The notes beneath the pieces were generated by a model. The model worked only from the letters and a program-made list of their open reading frames with translations. It made no database searches and was not told where the DNA came from. A stretch of DNA of 40,092 nucleotides from Myxococcales bacterium (lineage in GTDB: Bacteria > Myxococcota_A > UBA796 > GCA-2862545), in contig JAHQVJ010000190.1 of assembly GCA_019634415.1 (NCBI GenBank), forward strand, positions 1 through 40,092, in the 5' to 3' direction. This document shows, piece by piece, positions 16,675-24,683 of this stretch (position 1 is the stretch's first letter; every line of letters begins with the position of its first letter). The translations under genes and the position numbers were made by a program.

Positions 16675-18195
16675 GTGCACTGGATGGCGCTGTGGCTCGT
16701 AGGGGGCTGCGCCCCACAATCGCCCTCCCTGGTGGAGGACGTCTTCGGAGACACCCCGGACTCGGAGCCTGGGGAGGCCTGCGAGCCGGAGGCGAGCTTG
16801 GTGTCGGTGGACGTCGATGCGGGTGGGCACGTGCCGATCGCGCAGCTGGGCCTGTCGAACCCGGCTCCTGTGGCGGTGGCGTGCTGGCTGCCCTCGGATC
16901 CGAGCGAGCGGCTGCTGTGGGAGTCCGCCACGCTGGCCGAGGAGCATGCGGTGTCCTTGGCGGGGCTTCGGGCGGACCAGACCTACGACTGCCGCGCGCG
17001 GCCGATCTGCACGACGGCTGCGAACGTGGCCTTCGAGGTGCGGACTCCGGCGCTGCCCGCCTCGATCCCCGCAGCATCGGTGTGGCGGAGCCCCACGGCC
17101 ACACCCGATCCGGCGGTGCCCCACCTGCTCGTCAACCACACCCGCATGTGCGAGGGCGACACGACTCATCGACTGCTGGCCTACGACCTCGATGGTCACC
17201 TGCGGTGGTTCTACGACGGGCTGCCGCCGAGCACGCCGGTGGCCATCGGCGCTCAGTACGTGGGGGACGGTCGCTTCCTGTGGGGCGGTGGATGGACGCG
17301 TCGAGGGGCCGTGGAGATCGTGGAGCTGGATGGCTCGGTCGCCTACAAGTCGGCGTTTCCCGGATCGGAGGGCCTGATCTTCCACCACGAGGGGCGCATG
17401 CTGCCGGGCGGCTCCGTGCTCATGCTCACCTCCAGCGTCAACACGGATGGGCGGCAGAGCTGGGAGGGCTTCACGGTCTGGGTGGTGGATCCCGAGAGCG
17501 ACTCGGTGGTGTGGTCGTGGGACAGCCAGCGAGCGGTGGATGCGGGGGTGCTGCCCGTGGGCGTCGACGACGTCTACCACGCGAACGCAGCCGACGTGGT
17601 GGACACGCCGGAGGGCCGTCTGCTCGTGGTGAGCCTGTGCTTCACGAGCCATGTGCTGGCGGTGCACGTGCCCTCGGGGGAGGTGGCCTGGGACTTCGGG
17701 CCGGGGGGCGACTTCACGCTGCGGGATCCGGGGGGCGCGGGCCTGCCGGACACGGCGTACCCCGACTGTCAGCACGGCATCGAGCTCGAGGGCGACCGGC
17801 TGCTGGTCTACGACAACGGCCGGTACTTTCGCGACCACTCCCGGGTGGCCGAGTACGCGCTGGACGTGGACGCTGGCGTGGCCACGCGGACGTGGACCTG
17901 GACTGAGCCCGACTGGTGGGAGGGCGCCCTGGGCGACGTGGACACGCTGCCCTCGGGTCGCGTGCTCGTGACACAGGCGCACCCGGAGTGCTGGAGCGGC
18001 GTACGCGGCGACGTGTCGGAGTCGGTGGAGGTGGACCGAGAGTCGGACGAGGTGGTCTGGCGCCACCGCTTCGGCGATCCCCAGGACACGACCTACCGCT
18101 CGGAGCGCTTCGACGGCTGCGACGCCTTCCCGCAGGCGGCGTTCTGCCCGGAGGTGGCCCGTCGCCTGGCCGAGCTGTTCCCGAACGCGCGGTAG
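16675..18195 (+). CDS. Arylsulfotransferase-like lipoprotein (ASST family)
   Basis: A 506-residue propeller protein of the arylsulfotransferase family (PF05935-type), whose studied members move sulfate between phenolic compounds in the periplasm; many relatives are uncharacterised. The start is GTG 16675 or ATG 16684 after GGAGGGG. A short lipoprotein signal ends at LVGGC. Family features include HRLLAYDLDGHLRWFYDG, VYHANAADVV, the PDCQHGIEL segment with the family-type His, and DVDTLPSGRVLVTQAHPEC near the end. The catalytic His of true ASST enzymes cannot be confirmed without alignment. It converges exactly on the CAP-domain gene, stop against stop. A broken relative lies at 295-628. Confidence 0.82.
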   Translation: MHWMALWLVGGCAPQSPSLVEDVFGDTPDSEPGEACEPEASLVSVDVDAGGHVPIAQLGLSNPAPVAVACWLPSDPSERLLWESATLAEEHAVSLAGLRADQTYDCRARPICTTAANVAFEVRTPALPASIPAASVWRSPTATPDPAVPHLLVNHTRMCEGDTTHRLLAYDLDGHLRWFYDGLPPSTPVAIGAQYVGDGRFLWGGGWTRRGAVEIVELDGSVAYKSAFPGSEGLIFHHEGRMLPGGSVLMLTSSVNTDGRQSWEGFTVWVVDPESDSVVWSWDSQRAVDAGVLPVGVDDVYHANAADVVDTPEGRLLVVSLCFTSHVLAVHVPSGEVAWDFGPGGDFTLRDPGGAGLPDTAYPDCQHGIELEGDRLLVYDNGRYFRDHSRVAEYALDVDAGVATRTWTWTEPDWWEGALGDVDTLPSGRVLVTQAHPECWSGVRGDVSESVEVDRESDEVVWRHRFGDPQDTTYRSERFDGCDAFPQAAFCPEVARRLAELFPNAR

Positions 18196-19266
18196 CTACG
18201 TGCGGCGCCGACGCAGCGCCAGCAGCCCCAGCGCGACCCAGCCTGCGGTCATCGGAGCCGTACCTGACTGGCAGCCACAGCCAGCCAGCTGCTCCTCGAG
18301 GAGCGTCTCGCCGCTGCTGTCGGGATCGTCGGGGTCGCCGCCGGCGGTGGGGTTCGTGGGATCGCCGGGGTTCGTGCCGCCCACGATGCTCGTGACCTCG
18401 AGCTGCTCGGCGACCCAGCCCGCCTCGTCGTCGTCGAAGGTGCAGCTGCCGTAGCCGTAGCTGCCGTCCTCGGGCCACACCTCGGTGGTGCCGTCCACCT
18501 CGGCCACGAAGTGGTAGAGCATGCAGCCGCTTCCCGCCGGGGCGATCACGCTGTACACGCCCTGGCGATCGCTGCCCACCAGCAGCTCGAGATCGTGACG
18601 CTCGCCGTCGAGCACGACGTACAGCGCGTCTGGCGGCGCGTCTGCGGCGTAGTCCAGGAGCAGCTCCACCTCCGTGGACGGGTCGCGGGGGAGGTGCACG
18701 CCCATGAAGGTGATCCGCGGCGGCGGCGAGCCACGGCCGAAGTCCTGCGTGTAGAGCCTGTCGATCACGCCCGTACCCAGCTCGTTCCAGTCGGGCGACA
18801 TGAGGTTGCGGCGGTGACCCTCGGAGCACATCCACGCTCGGGTGACGGCGGCGTAGACGGAGCCTTGGCCGCCAGCGATGTTCTCGCCGATGCCACTGCC
18901 CGAGTAGTACGACCACACCCGCGGGCCGAACTTGGTGCCGTCCGACGAGGTGTGGGAGAAGAAGTCGTTGACGTGCATGTCGTCGGTGTGGAAGCGGGCC
19001 GCCTCGGCCAGATCGTCGTTGAGGTGCAGCGGCACCTGGGGGCTGCGCTCGATGGCGGTGAAGTCGCCCATGCCACAGGGGTAGTCGTCCTCGAAGGCCA
19101 CGGGATCCACGCGCACGGCGTTGGTCCACAGGTGCAGCTCGCGCTCGGGATGGTTGGGGCGGCCATCGACGGGATCGCCGTAGCCGGCGTGGGCAGGCAA
19201 CATGGACAGACAGGCTAGAAGCACGGGCGCCTCGGGGTGGCTCGACAGTGTAGTCGAGGCCCTCAT
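18196..19266 (-). CDS. CAP/SCP-domain protein with MYXO-CTERM-like tail
   Basis: A 356-residue exported protein. Its signal peptide (APVLLACLSMLPAHAG) is followed by a CAP (SCP/PR-1) domain at about 45-180 with RFHTDDM (His93), FFSHTS (His105), GIGENIAGG (Glu128) and SEGHRRNLMSPDW (His151), the four residues that line the CAP cavity. A second Cys-containing beta-rich region follows, then a Gly/Asp/Pro/Thr linker and a tail AGCGCQSG, hydrophobic segment and RRRRT, matching the MYXO-CTERM anchoring signal. That tail points to surface sorting and to a myxobacterial host. The start is ATG 19266, 22 nt after the FecR-like gene, so cotranscription with the sigma factor module is likely. The CAP protein's biochemical activity is unknown. 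Confidence 0.88.
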   Translation of the reverse strand: MRASTTLSSHPEAPVLLACLSMLPAHAGYGDPVDGRPNHPERELHLWTNAVRVDPVAFEDDYPCGMGDFTAIERSPQVPLHLNDDLAEAARFHTDDMHVNDFFSHTSSDGTKFGPRVWSYYSGSGIGENIAGGQGSVYAAVTRAWMCSEGHRRNLMSPDWNELGTGVIDRLYTQDFGRGSPPPRITFMGVHLPRDPSTEVELLLDYAADAPPDALYVVLDGERHDLELLVGSDRQGVYSVIAPAGSGCMLYHFVAEVDGTTEVWPEDGSYGYGSCTFDDDEAGWVAEQLEVTSIVGGTNPGDPTNPTAGGDPDDPDSSGETLLEEQLAGCGCQSGTAPMTAGWVALGLLALRRRRT

Positions 19267-19288
19267 CGGCCTGTTGTAGGGGTTTTGT

Positions 19289-20311
19289 TCAGCGTTGGAT
19301 GTCGGCGTTCTCCGCCAACGCCCGCTGCCAGGCGCGGGCAGCGTCGGCGTCGCTGCCGGTGGGGTGGAGGTGCCAGACGCGCTGCAGCGCCTGCCAGGCG
19401 CGGGCGCCGTCCACGTCGGCGAGGCACTGCACGTAGAGCAGTCCGCCCGCGACGTCGTCGGCATCCAATAGCGCCTCGAGCCACGGCTCCGCCGCTGGGC
19501 AGCCGCCTCGGTCGAGAGCCGCGCCCGCCTGGGTGGCGAGCTGCGGGACGCGCAGCTCCAGGGGCAACGCGCGAGCGGCGACCAGGGCCTCGGGCTGCCG
19601 CCCGAGCTCGGTCAGCGCACCCACCTCTCGCTCCCGCAGCACGTGGCGCGTCGCCTTCAGACCCTCCGGATGTGCCAGGGCGCGCCGGATCACGCGGAGC
19701 CGCTCCTCGGCGGGGGCGTCGTGCCGCTCCAGCCACAGCACGCGACCGAGCCCCCAGGCCGTGTCGCGGAAGCACCAGGCCTCTCGGCCCGGCCTGACCC
19801 GCTCGGACAAACCGTCCTTGCAGCCCACCTCCACCTCGCCGCGGGCGACCTCCACCACGGTGCCGAAGGTGCTGTGCTCCACGGTGAACACGGTGCCCAC
19901 CACCCGAACGATGGCTGACGGGGTCTCGATGGTGAGGGTGTGCTCCGCCTCCGGAGCCAGCTCCGCCCGAAGGCGTCCCTCCCGCCACTGCACGTGGGTG
20001 GTGTCGGACTGCACCGTGGCGGTGCCGGTTCCCTCGGACAGCAGCGAGACGCCCGAGCCAGCGTGGGATTCGCCTTGCTGGAGCGCCCACGCCTCGGACG
20101 CCGGGGGGGCGGACCAGCTCCACGCCAGGGCTCCGAGCACTCCGACGATCAGCGCTGCTGCAACGGCCATCCACCGTCGGCGCCGGCTGCGCGGCGCCTG
20201 CAGTGCCAGGTCGCGACGGAGCCGACGTGACATGGCGGCCATGTCGTCCTCGTCGGGGAGATCAGCGCGCGCCAGGCGCCGTAGGTCGCTGTCGAAGTCG
20301 AAGTCCGTCAT
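19289..20311 (-). CDS. FecR-like membrane anti-sigma/regulator protein
   Basis: A 340-residue single-pass protein. A cytoplasmic N-terminus of about 46 residues, rich in acidic residues and Arg, could hold the sigma factor. One transmembrane segment (WMAVAAALIVGVLGALAWSW, 47-66) is followed by a periplasmic FecR-like beta domain (about 85-190; IVRVVGTVFTVEH, VVEVARGEVEVG) and a C-terminal helical, TPR-like region. Its ATG overlaps the sigma factor's TGA (ATGA), a classic coupled sigma/anti-sigma arrangement. The frame extends upstream to 21238, but that part is antisense or out of frame with the sigma gene and is not used. The inducing signal is unknown. Confidence 0.86.
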   Translation of the reverse strand: MTDFDFDSDLRRLARADLPDEDDMAAMSRRLRRDLALQAPRSRRRRWMAVAAALIVGVLGALAWSWSAPPASEAWALQQGESHAGSGVSLLSEGTGTATVQSDTTHVQWREGRLRAELAPEAEHTLTIETPSAIVRVVGTVFTVEHSTFGTVVEVARGEVEVGCKDGLSERVRPGREAWCFRDTAWGLGRVLWLERHDAPAEERLRVIRRALAHPEGLKATRHVLREREVGALTELGRQPEALVAARALPLELRVPQLATQAGAALDRGGCPAAEPWLEALLDADDVAGGLLYVQCLADVDGARAWQALQRVWHLHPTGSDADAARAWQRALAENADIQR

Positions 20312-21021
20312 CGCTCGACTCGCTCGTCGTCTTCGTGGGGATGGGGAGACAGACCGATGCGCTCGGCCTCGGCACGGAAGACGCGCCGCGCCTGGGTCAG
20401 CAGTCGGTTCACCGTGCCCGTGGGGAGGTTCATGAGGGTGGCGATCTGAGGCCGGGTGCGGCGCTCGACGTAGGCGTGCCAGAGCATGGTTCGCTCCTCC
20501 AGTGACAGGCGCTCGAGCACGTGCCGAATGGCGGCATCTCGCTCGTGGGCCTCCAGGGCCTCGTGCGCACACGGGGTGGGCGAGGGGTGGGTGTCGGGGG
20601 TGGTGCCGAACACCCACCGCCGGAACCAGGGCTTGCGCCGCTGCTCGCGCAGCACCCGCCAGGTGATGGCCCACAGCCACGCGCGCACGCGGTAGACCTC
20701 CTGCAGGGTGTGCAGCCGGCGGGCGGCGCGCAGCATCACGTCGTGGGCGGCGTCGTCGGCACCCTCGCGGGCGGGGGCGTTCCAGCGGCACCACCGCACC
20801 ACGTCGAGGTGCCACAGCTCCAGCAGGGGTGCGACCGCCCCGCGGTCGCCTTGCTGGACCTGGCGGACGTACCAGGCACTCACCACGTCCTTGGCCACCT
20901 CGGGCAAGGGGCGATCGGTCTGTGCGGCGCGCTCGACGACCTCGGCGGGCAGAGACCACAGGTCGGTGCGGTCGCCCCCGAGGGCACGGCAGAGCCGACG
21001 AGCTTCGTCCAGGGTGCTCAT
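20308..21021 (-). CDS. ECF-type RNA polymerase sigma factor
   Basis: A 237-residue group 4 sigma factor. Region 2 spans about 60-135 (DDAAHDVMLRAARRL, VRAWLWAITWRVLREQRRK), and region 4 about 165-225 (LSLEERTMLWHAYVERRTRP with a helix-turn-helix, IATLMNLPTGTVNRLLTQAR). A Pro/His-rich linker joins the two. It starts at ATG 21021, overlapping the stop of the upstream exported protein by 4 nt, and its TGA overlaps the start of the FecR-like gene. The three are almost certainly one operon with translational coupling. Target promoters are not known; the operon itself and the neighbouring envelope genes are likely targets. Confidence 0.9.
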   Translation of the reverse strand: MSTLDEARRLCRALGGDRTDLWSLPAEVVERAAQTDRPLPEVAKDVVSAWYVRQVQQGDRGAVAPLLELWHLDVVRWCRWNAPAREGADDAAHDVMLRAARRLHTLQEVYRVRAWLWAITWRVLREQRRKPWFRRWVFGTTPDTHPSPTPCAHEALEAHERDAAIRHVLERLSLEERTMLWHAYVERRTRPQIATLMNLPTGTVNRLLTQARRVFRAEAERIGLSPHPHEDDERVER

Positions 21022-22025
21022 CTCGACGGTCCCAGGAGCACGCCGAAGGAGGCGCGCAGACGGTCGGTGGGAAGCCGGGTGGTTCGTCCGCCCACGTCGA
21101 ACTCGATGCGGCGTAGATCGTGAACCCAGGCCAGCTGCAGACGCGCCATCGGCGATCGCCCGAGCTCGGTGGCGACGTGCAGGCTCGTGGTGGGCACCCA
21201 GCCCACCCCCACGGCCTGTGCAGGTCCGAGGGGAACACCCAGCGGGGTGCCGGGTCTCAGCGCGACGAATCGAGCGCTGGCAGCGGCGGACAGCCCGAGG
21301 CGCAGGCGAGGGTGTGGCGCGACTTCCCCCACTCCCGCGATGTCCACGGCTCGCACGCGAAGTCGGTGGGAGCTGGGAATCACGTTGGAGACGTCTCTCG
21401 CGTCGCCGTTGTGGGTGGCGGTGAGCTGCACGCCGAGACCAGGCCACATCAGACCCAGCACGGACAGGCCCATCGCCTGGTCGCTGTCGAGGTGCGTGAG
21501 GGCGCCTATCCGCCAGGTGCGGTGCGCTGTGGTGGGAGGGGCGGTGGGCGTCGGCATCGGGACTTCTTCCGCGTAGATGTGCACCACCACGGGTGCAGGA
21601 TCGGGATCGACGGGCGGAACTGGAAGGGTGAGCTCCGGACGATCGGGTTCCGGCGGGGACGGAGCAGGCTCCGCGGGCGGGTGCAGGCGCTGGCGCAGCG
21701 AGGGGGCGGTGCGGAGGTGACCGGCCAGGCCGAGGGCTACGAACAGCTGCTCCACTCGTCCTTCGTGGGTGTCGGCGGGCGGAATGCCGTTGAGGCTGGC
21801 GCGCCGGCCTTCGTGCTCCAGGGTCAGCGTCCACTGCCCGTCGTCTCGGTGCCACGCGATGGTGGCGGCATCGAGTCCGGGGTCCTGTAGGGCGTCGGTC
21901 ACCGTGGTCCACGCACGCCCCCACCCCGGCGGGTCCAGATCCGCTGGGATCTGGAGGTCCGCCGCCAGGGTGGGCAGCGCGAGCAGCCAGGCGATCAGGG
22001 GGTTCTCTGCCGCGACTTGTCGCAC
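21018..22025 (-). CDS. Exported Pro-rich protein, unknown, coupled to the sigma factor
   Basis: Not recognised. 335 residues from GTG 22025: a signal peptide (NPLIAWLLALPTLAADL), a globular N-terminal part, a Pro-rich linker at about 115-150 (PAEPAPSPPEPDRPEL), and a C-terminal region with alternating hydrophobic residues (LRLGLSAAASARFVALRPG, LHVATELGRSPMARLQLAWV) that could be an outer-membrane barrel or beta-sandwich. It overlaps the beta-helix gene by 31 nt at its start and the sigma factor by 4 nt at its end. The position suggests an envelope component that feeds or answers the sigma/FecR pair. The start is uncertain because no ATG fits. Confidence 0.75.
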   Translation of the reverse strand: MRQVAAENPLIAWLLALPTLAADLQIPADLDPPGWGRAWTTVTDALQDPGLDAATIAWHRDDGQWTLTLEHEGRRASLNGIPPADTHEGRVEQLFVALGLAGHLRTAPSLRQRLHPPAEPAPSPPEPDRPELTLPVPPVDPDPAPVVVHIYAEEVPMPTPTAPPTTAHRTWRIGALTHLDSDQAMGLSVLGLMWPGLGVQLTATHNGDARDVSNVIPSSHRLRVRAVDIAGVGEVAPHPRLRLGLSAAASARFVALRPGTPLGVPLGPAQAVGVGWVPTTSLHVATELGRSPMARLQLAWVHDLRRIEFDVGGRTTRLPTDRLRASFGVLLGPSR

Positions 22026-23386
22026 GTGAGCGAGGTTGCCAGGCCCACCACGTGCTCTCCGCAGCCGGTCAGCAGGTGGGTGCCTTCCTCCAAGAAGTCC
22101 ACGTCGACGAGCTGAACGTAGCCCTTGTTGCGCTTGGTCGCGGGGGTCTGTTCGTGAACGACGGCGGGCTGGATCGGTGTCGTGTCGTAGGGGTTGGGGC
22201 TCTTCTCCCCGTAGCGCACCGACGAGTCCGGAAGGTTGTTGGTGAACTCACTGTCTTCGATGACGAGGTGGGTGGGGGACCAGCTACCCACGGCGACGGC
22301 CGCTCCGCCGGGGCTTCTGTTGCCCGAGAACGTGCTTCCCTCGACGCGAACGCCGTCCTCTTCCCAGCCCGAGTGCCCGATGGCTCCGCCGGCGTATCCC
22401 GCCTCGTTGCTGTCGAAGTCGGTGTCTTCCACGGTCAGGTAGGCGCGACCTTGGCCGCCCGACTGGATGGCTCCGCCCATGTAGCCCGCCGTGTTGCGCT
22501 CGAACGTGGACGTCGACACCGAGATCTCGATGGTCTCCCAGCCCGAGGTGGCGATGGCGCCTCCCTCGTAGTCTGCGTGACCCACCTCGAAGGACGTGCG
22601 CCAGAACGCGGCCTTGGCCTGGCCCCAGCCGCCGATGGTGACGGCGCCTCCCGCGTAGCCAGCGGTGTTCTCGACGAACTGCGTGTCCCAAACGCCGAGG
22701 GTGCTGGGGGCCGCCTTGTCGGCCGACACGTCCACGGCGCCGCCGGAGTATCCGGCCTCGTTGGCCTCGAAGTGGCTGTCGCGGATCTCGAAGCAGCCGT
22801 CCCGCAGCTCGAGTGCTCCGCCGTTCCCCTCGCCGCTCAGCGTGTTGCTGGTGAAGGTGCTGTCCGTGACGAGGAGGGTTCCACGCTCGAAGGAGAGGGC
22901 GCCGCCGGACTCGTGGACGTTGCTGTCGAAGCGCATGCCCTCCAACAGCACGTCGGCATCGGATGCCTTCATGCCGCTGCCGGTGACGGTGAGACCCTCG
23001 AAGGCGACGGTGCCGCCGGTGACCGTCAGGGTGCGCTTGCCCGCTGGCTCGATCACGGTCTGTGTGGGATCGGAGGACATGCCTGCGATCCGCAGGCTGC
23101 GATTCGCCAGGCGTGCACCCGGGTGGGTGCCCGGACAGACGTGCACCACGTCTCCGTCGGTGGCGGCGTCGATGGCGTCTTGCAGCGAGGTGTGGGCGGT
23201 GTTGCCCACGTAGGCGACGTCGGCGTCGTCACAGATGGCCTCGGGCTGTGTGGCCTGCACGAAGGCCACCTCGTCACAGGTGACGTCGGCCTCGGTGACA
23301 CCGTCGCCCAGCGTCTCGGGATCGATGGAGAGGGACAGGGCGCTACAGGGCTGGCCGATGAAGGCGAGAACCACGATGGGTCGCAT
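21995..23386 (-). CDS. Exported parallel beta-helix repeat protein
   Basis: A 463-residue secreted or surface protein of the right-handed beta-helix (polymorphic outer-membrane/pectate-lyase-like) type. The start is ATG 23386 with GAGGAAA six bases upstream, then a signal sequence (MRPIVVLAFIGQPCSALS). SLQDAIDAATDGDVVHVCPG marks the usual opening of the helix. GGAL/GGAV/GGAI turns repeat through the middle; from residue 212 there are five consecutive units of 31, 29, 29, 29 and 29 residues beginning G/D-Y-x-GGA. No catalytic residues are evident, so a structural, adhesive or ligand-binding role is as likely as an enzyme. Probably the first or second gene of the sigma-factor operon. Confidence 0.85.
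   Translation of the reverse strand: MRPIVVLAFIGQPCSALSLSIDPETLGDGVTEADVTCDEVAFVQATQPEAICDDADVAYVGNTAHTSLQDAIDAATDGDVVHVCPGTHPGARLANRSLRIAGMSSDPTQTVIEPAGKRTLTVTGGTVAFEGLTVTGSGMKASDADVLLEGMRFDSNVHESGGALSFERGTLLVTDSTFTSNTLSGEGNGGALELRDGCFEIRDSHFEANEAGYSGGAVDVSADKAAPSTLGVWDTQFVENTAGYAGGAVTIGGWGQAKAAFWRTSFEVGHADYEGGAIATSGWETIEISVSTSTFERNTAGYMGGAIQSGGQGRAYLTVEDTDFDSNEAGYAGGAIGHSGWEEDGVRVEGSTFSGNRSPGGAAVAVGSWSPTHLVIEDSEFTNNLPDSSVRYGEKSPNPYDTTPIQPAVVHEQTPATKRNKGYVQLVDVDFLEEGTHLLTGCGEHVVGLATSLTCDKSRQRTP
22313..22753 (-). repeat. Five 29-31-residue beta-helix repeats
   Basis: Within the beta-helix protein (residues 212-358), units begin GYSGGAV (31 residues), GYAGGAV, DYEGGAI, GYMGGAI and GYAGGAI (29 residues each). 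Each ends with a T/S-F-x-x-N/G turn. Conservation is at protein level; the DNA copies differ at many third positions, so they are old duplications, not a recent tandem array. Confidence 0.8.
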
Positions 23387-23445
23387 GTGCTTTCCTCGAT
23401 GGATGGTTGGGCGCAGCTGCACTTGCATCGTGATCGCACCGCCGA

Positions 23446-23469
23446 GTCCCGATCAACTTCGTGCGGGAC
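23446..23469. terminator. Inverted repeat between oxidoreductase and beta-helix genes
   Basis: GTCCCG (23446-23451) and CGGGAC (23464-23469) form a 6 bp stem with a 12 nt loop, 16 nt past the stop of the FAD oxidoreductase on the minus strand. It could attenuate transcription between the two genes. No T-run follows, so a classical intrinsic terminator is doubtful; a regulator binding site is the alternative. Confidence 0.25.
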
Positions 23470-23485
23470 CGAGGAACGAGGGTGG

Positions 23486-24628
23486 CTACCAGGACTCGAA
23501 GAACGTGGCGTGCCCCTCGAGGATGCGAGCCAGCGCGGCCTCGTCCACGGTGGTCGTGGCGTCGTAGGGCTCGGCGAGGCCCCCCAGCACGATGCCGTCG
23601 CGACGCGGCATCGTGTGCAGGTACATGCCTGCGGCGTCCACGGGGATGGCGGACATGGCGTAGTCCACGGCAGGCTGTGGCTTCAGCACCGTGAGCTGGC
23701 CCTTCACGGGGATCACCATGTCGTCGAAGAGCTCGCCGCCTCGCAGGCCCATGCAGTTCACCACGATGGGCTCGGTGAGCGCGGCCAGATCGGCGAGCGC
23801 GTCGAAGGAGCGCTGAACGAAGCGTCCCTCGTGGCGTCGCACGTCGCGTACCAAGGCATTCAGGTAGGGGCCGGGCTCGATGCGCAGCGTCTTTCGCTTG
23901 GTGGCGTAGGGATAGGGGAACGGATGGCTGCCGGGCGGGAGCACCTCGCGACCCAAGGCACCCGCGGGATTCGGCAGCGCCCCGTCGCGACGTCGGTTGG
24001 GAGGCTCGCGCTCCCACACCGAGTAGGCGTCGACCCAGGACACGCCGTAGTCGTCGTCGCCCACCAGCGCGGTCAGCTCGCGGTAGGCCACGTCCACCGC
24101 AGTGGCGTAGCTTGCGTCGAAGCGCTCCGTCCGTCGTCCGAGGCCCAGCAGGTTCGAGGTGGGCGTCCAGCTCGCCAGAGACCGGTTGCTGGTGGTGTTC
24201 GGTGGCACGGCGGCTGCATAGAGCGTGACCGTGAAGCCGCGACGCTGCAGCTGCCGGGCGGCGGTGAGGCCGGCGACGCCGGCACCCAGGATCGCGGCCG
24301 TGCGCTCGGGGCGCGTCTGGGCGATCTGAGCCGCCAGGTAGGCGGTGCCCCACGACAGCGACATGCCCGCGCCCCCGTGGCCGTAGTGGTGGATCACGGT
24401 CTTGTCGCCGAGGGCCGTGGCCTCCACCCGGAAGCCCTCGGGTCGGAGGGGCCGGAGGCCCACCGTGGTGTGCTGGATGCGCTTCCTCGAGACCTCCACG
24501 GGCGTGAGGTCGACCTCGGGTGGGCCTCGGCGTCGCGGCGCCCGGGCCCGGGCCGTGGCCGACGCCCAACCCGTGCTTGCCAGCGTCGTGGCTGCCGCCA
24601 TCGCGCGCAGCCAGTCCCTTCGATTCAT
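23486..24628 (-). CDS. Tat-exported FAD oxidoreductase, DAAO-like with permuted motifs
   Basis: A 380-residue flavoprotein of the D-amino-acid oxidase type. The N-terminus has a twin-arginine signal (NRRDWLRAMAAATTL), implying export of a folded, FAD-loaded protein. The motif order is unusual: VGLRPLRPEGFRVEA and HHYGHGGAGMSLSWG (81-94), which end the chain in ordinary DAAO, come first, and the Rossmann FAD motif ILGAGVAGLTAARQL (113-127) follows. PNTTSNRSLASWTPTS then matches the DAAO segment after the FAD motif. The C-terminus ends soon after YLHTMPRRDGIVLGG. Substrate is unknown, but an oxidase of D-amino acids or similar amines is likely. It starts 55 nt from, and divergent to, the WD40-caspase gene. 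Confidence 0.85.
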   Translation of the reverse strand: MNRRDWLRAMAAATTLASTGWASATARARAPRRRGPPEVDLTPVEVSRKRIQHTTVGLRPLRPEGFRVEATALGDKTVIHHYGHGGAGMSLSWGTAYLAAQIAQTRPERTAAILGAGVAGLTAARQLQRRGFTVTLYAAAVPPNTTSNRSLASWTPTSNLLGLGRRTERFDASYATAVDVAYRELTALVGDDDYGVSWVDAYSVWEREPPNRRRDGALPNPAGALGREVLPPGSHPFPYPYATKRKTLRIEPGPYLNALVRDVRRHEGRFVQRSFDALADLAALTEPIVVNCMGLRGGELFDDMVIPVKGQLTVLKPQPAVDYAMSAIPVDAAGMYLHTMPRRDGIVLGGLAEPYDATTTVDEAALARILEGHATFFESW

Positions 24629-24683
24629 GGTGCCCCCCGACCGACCTTGACGTGGCCAGCCCCTTCGATCAAGGGTTCGACCG

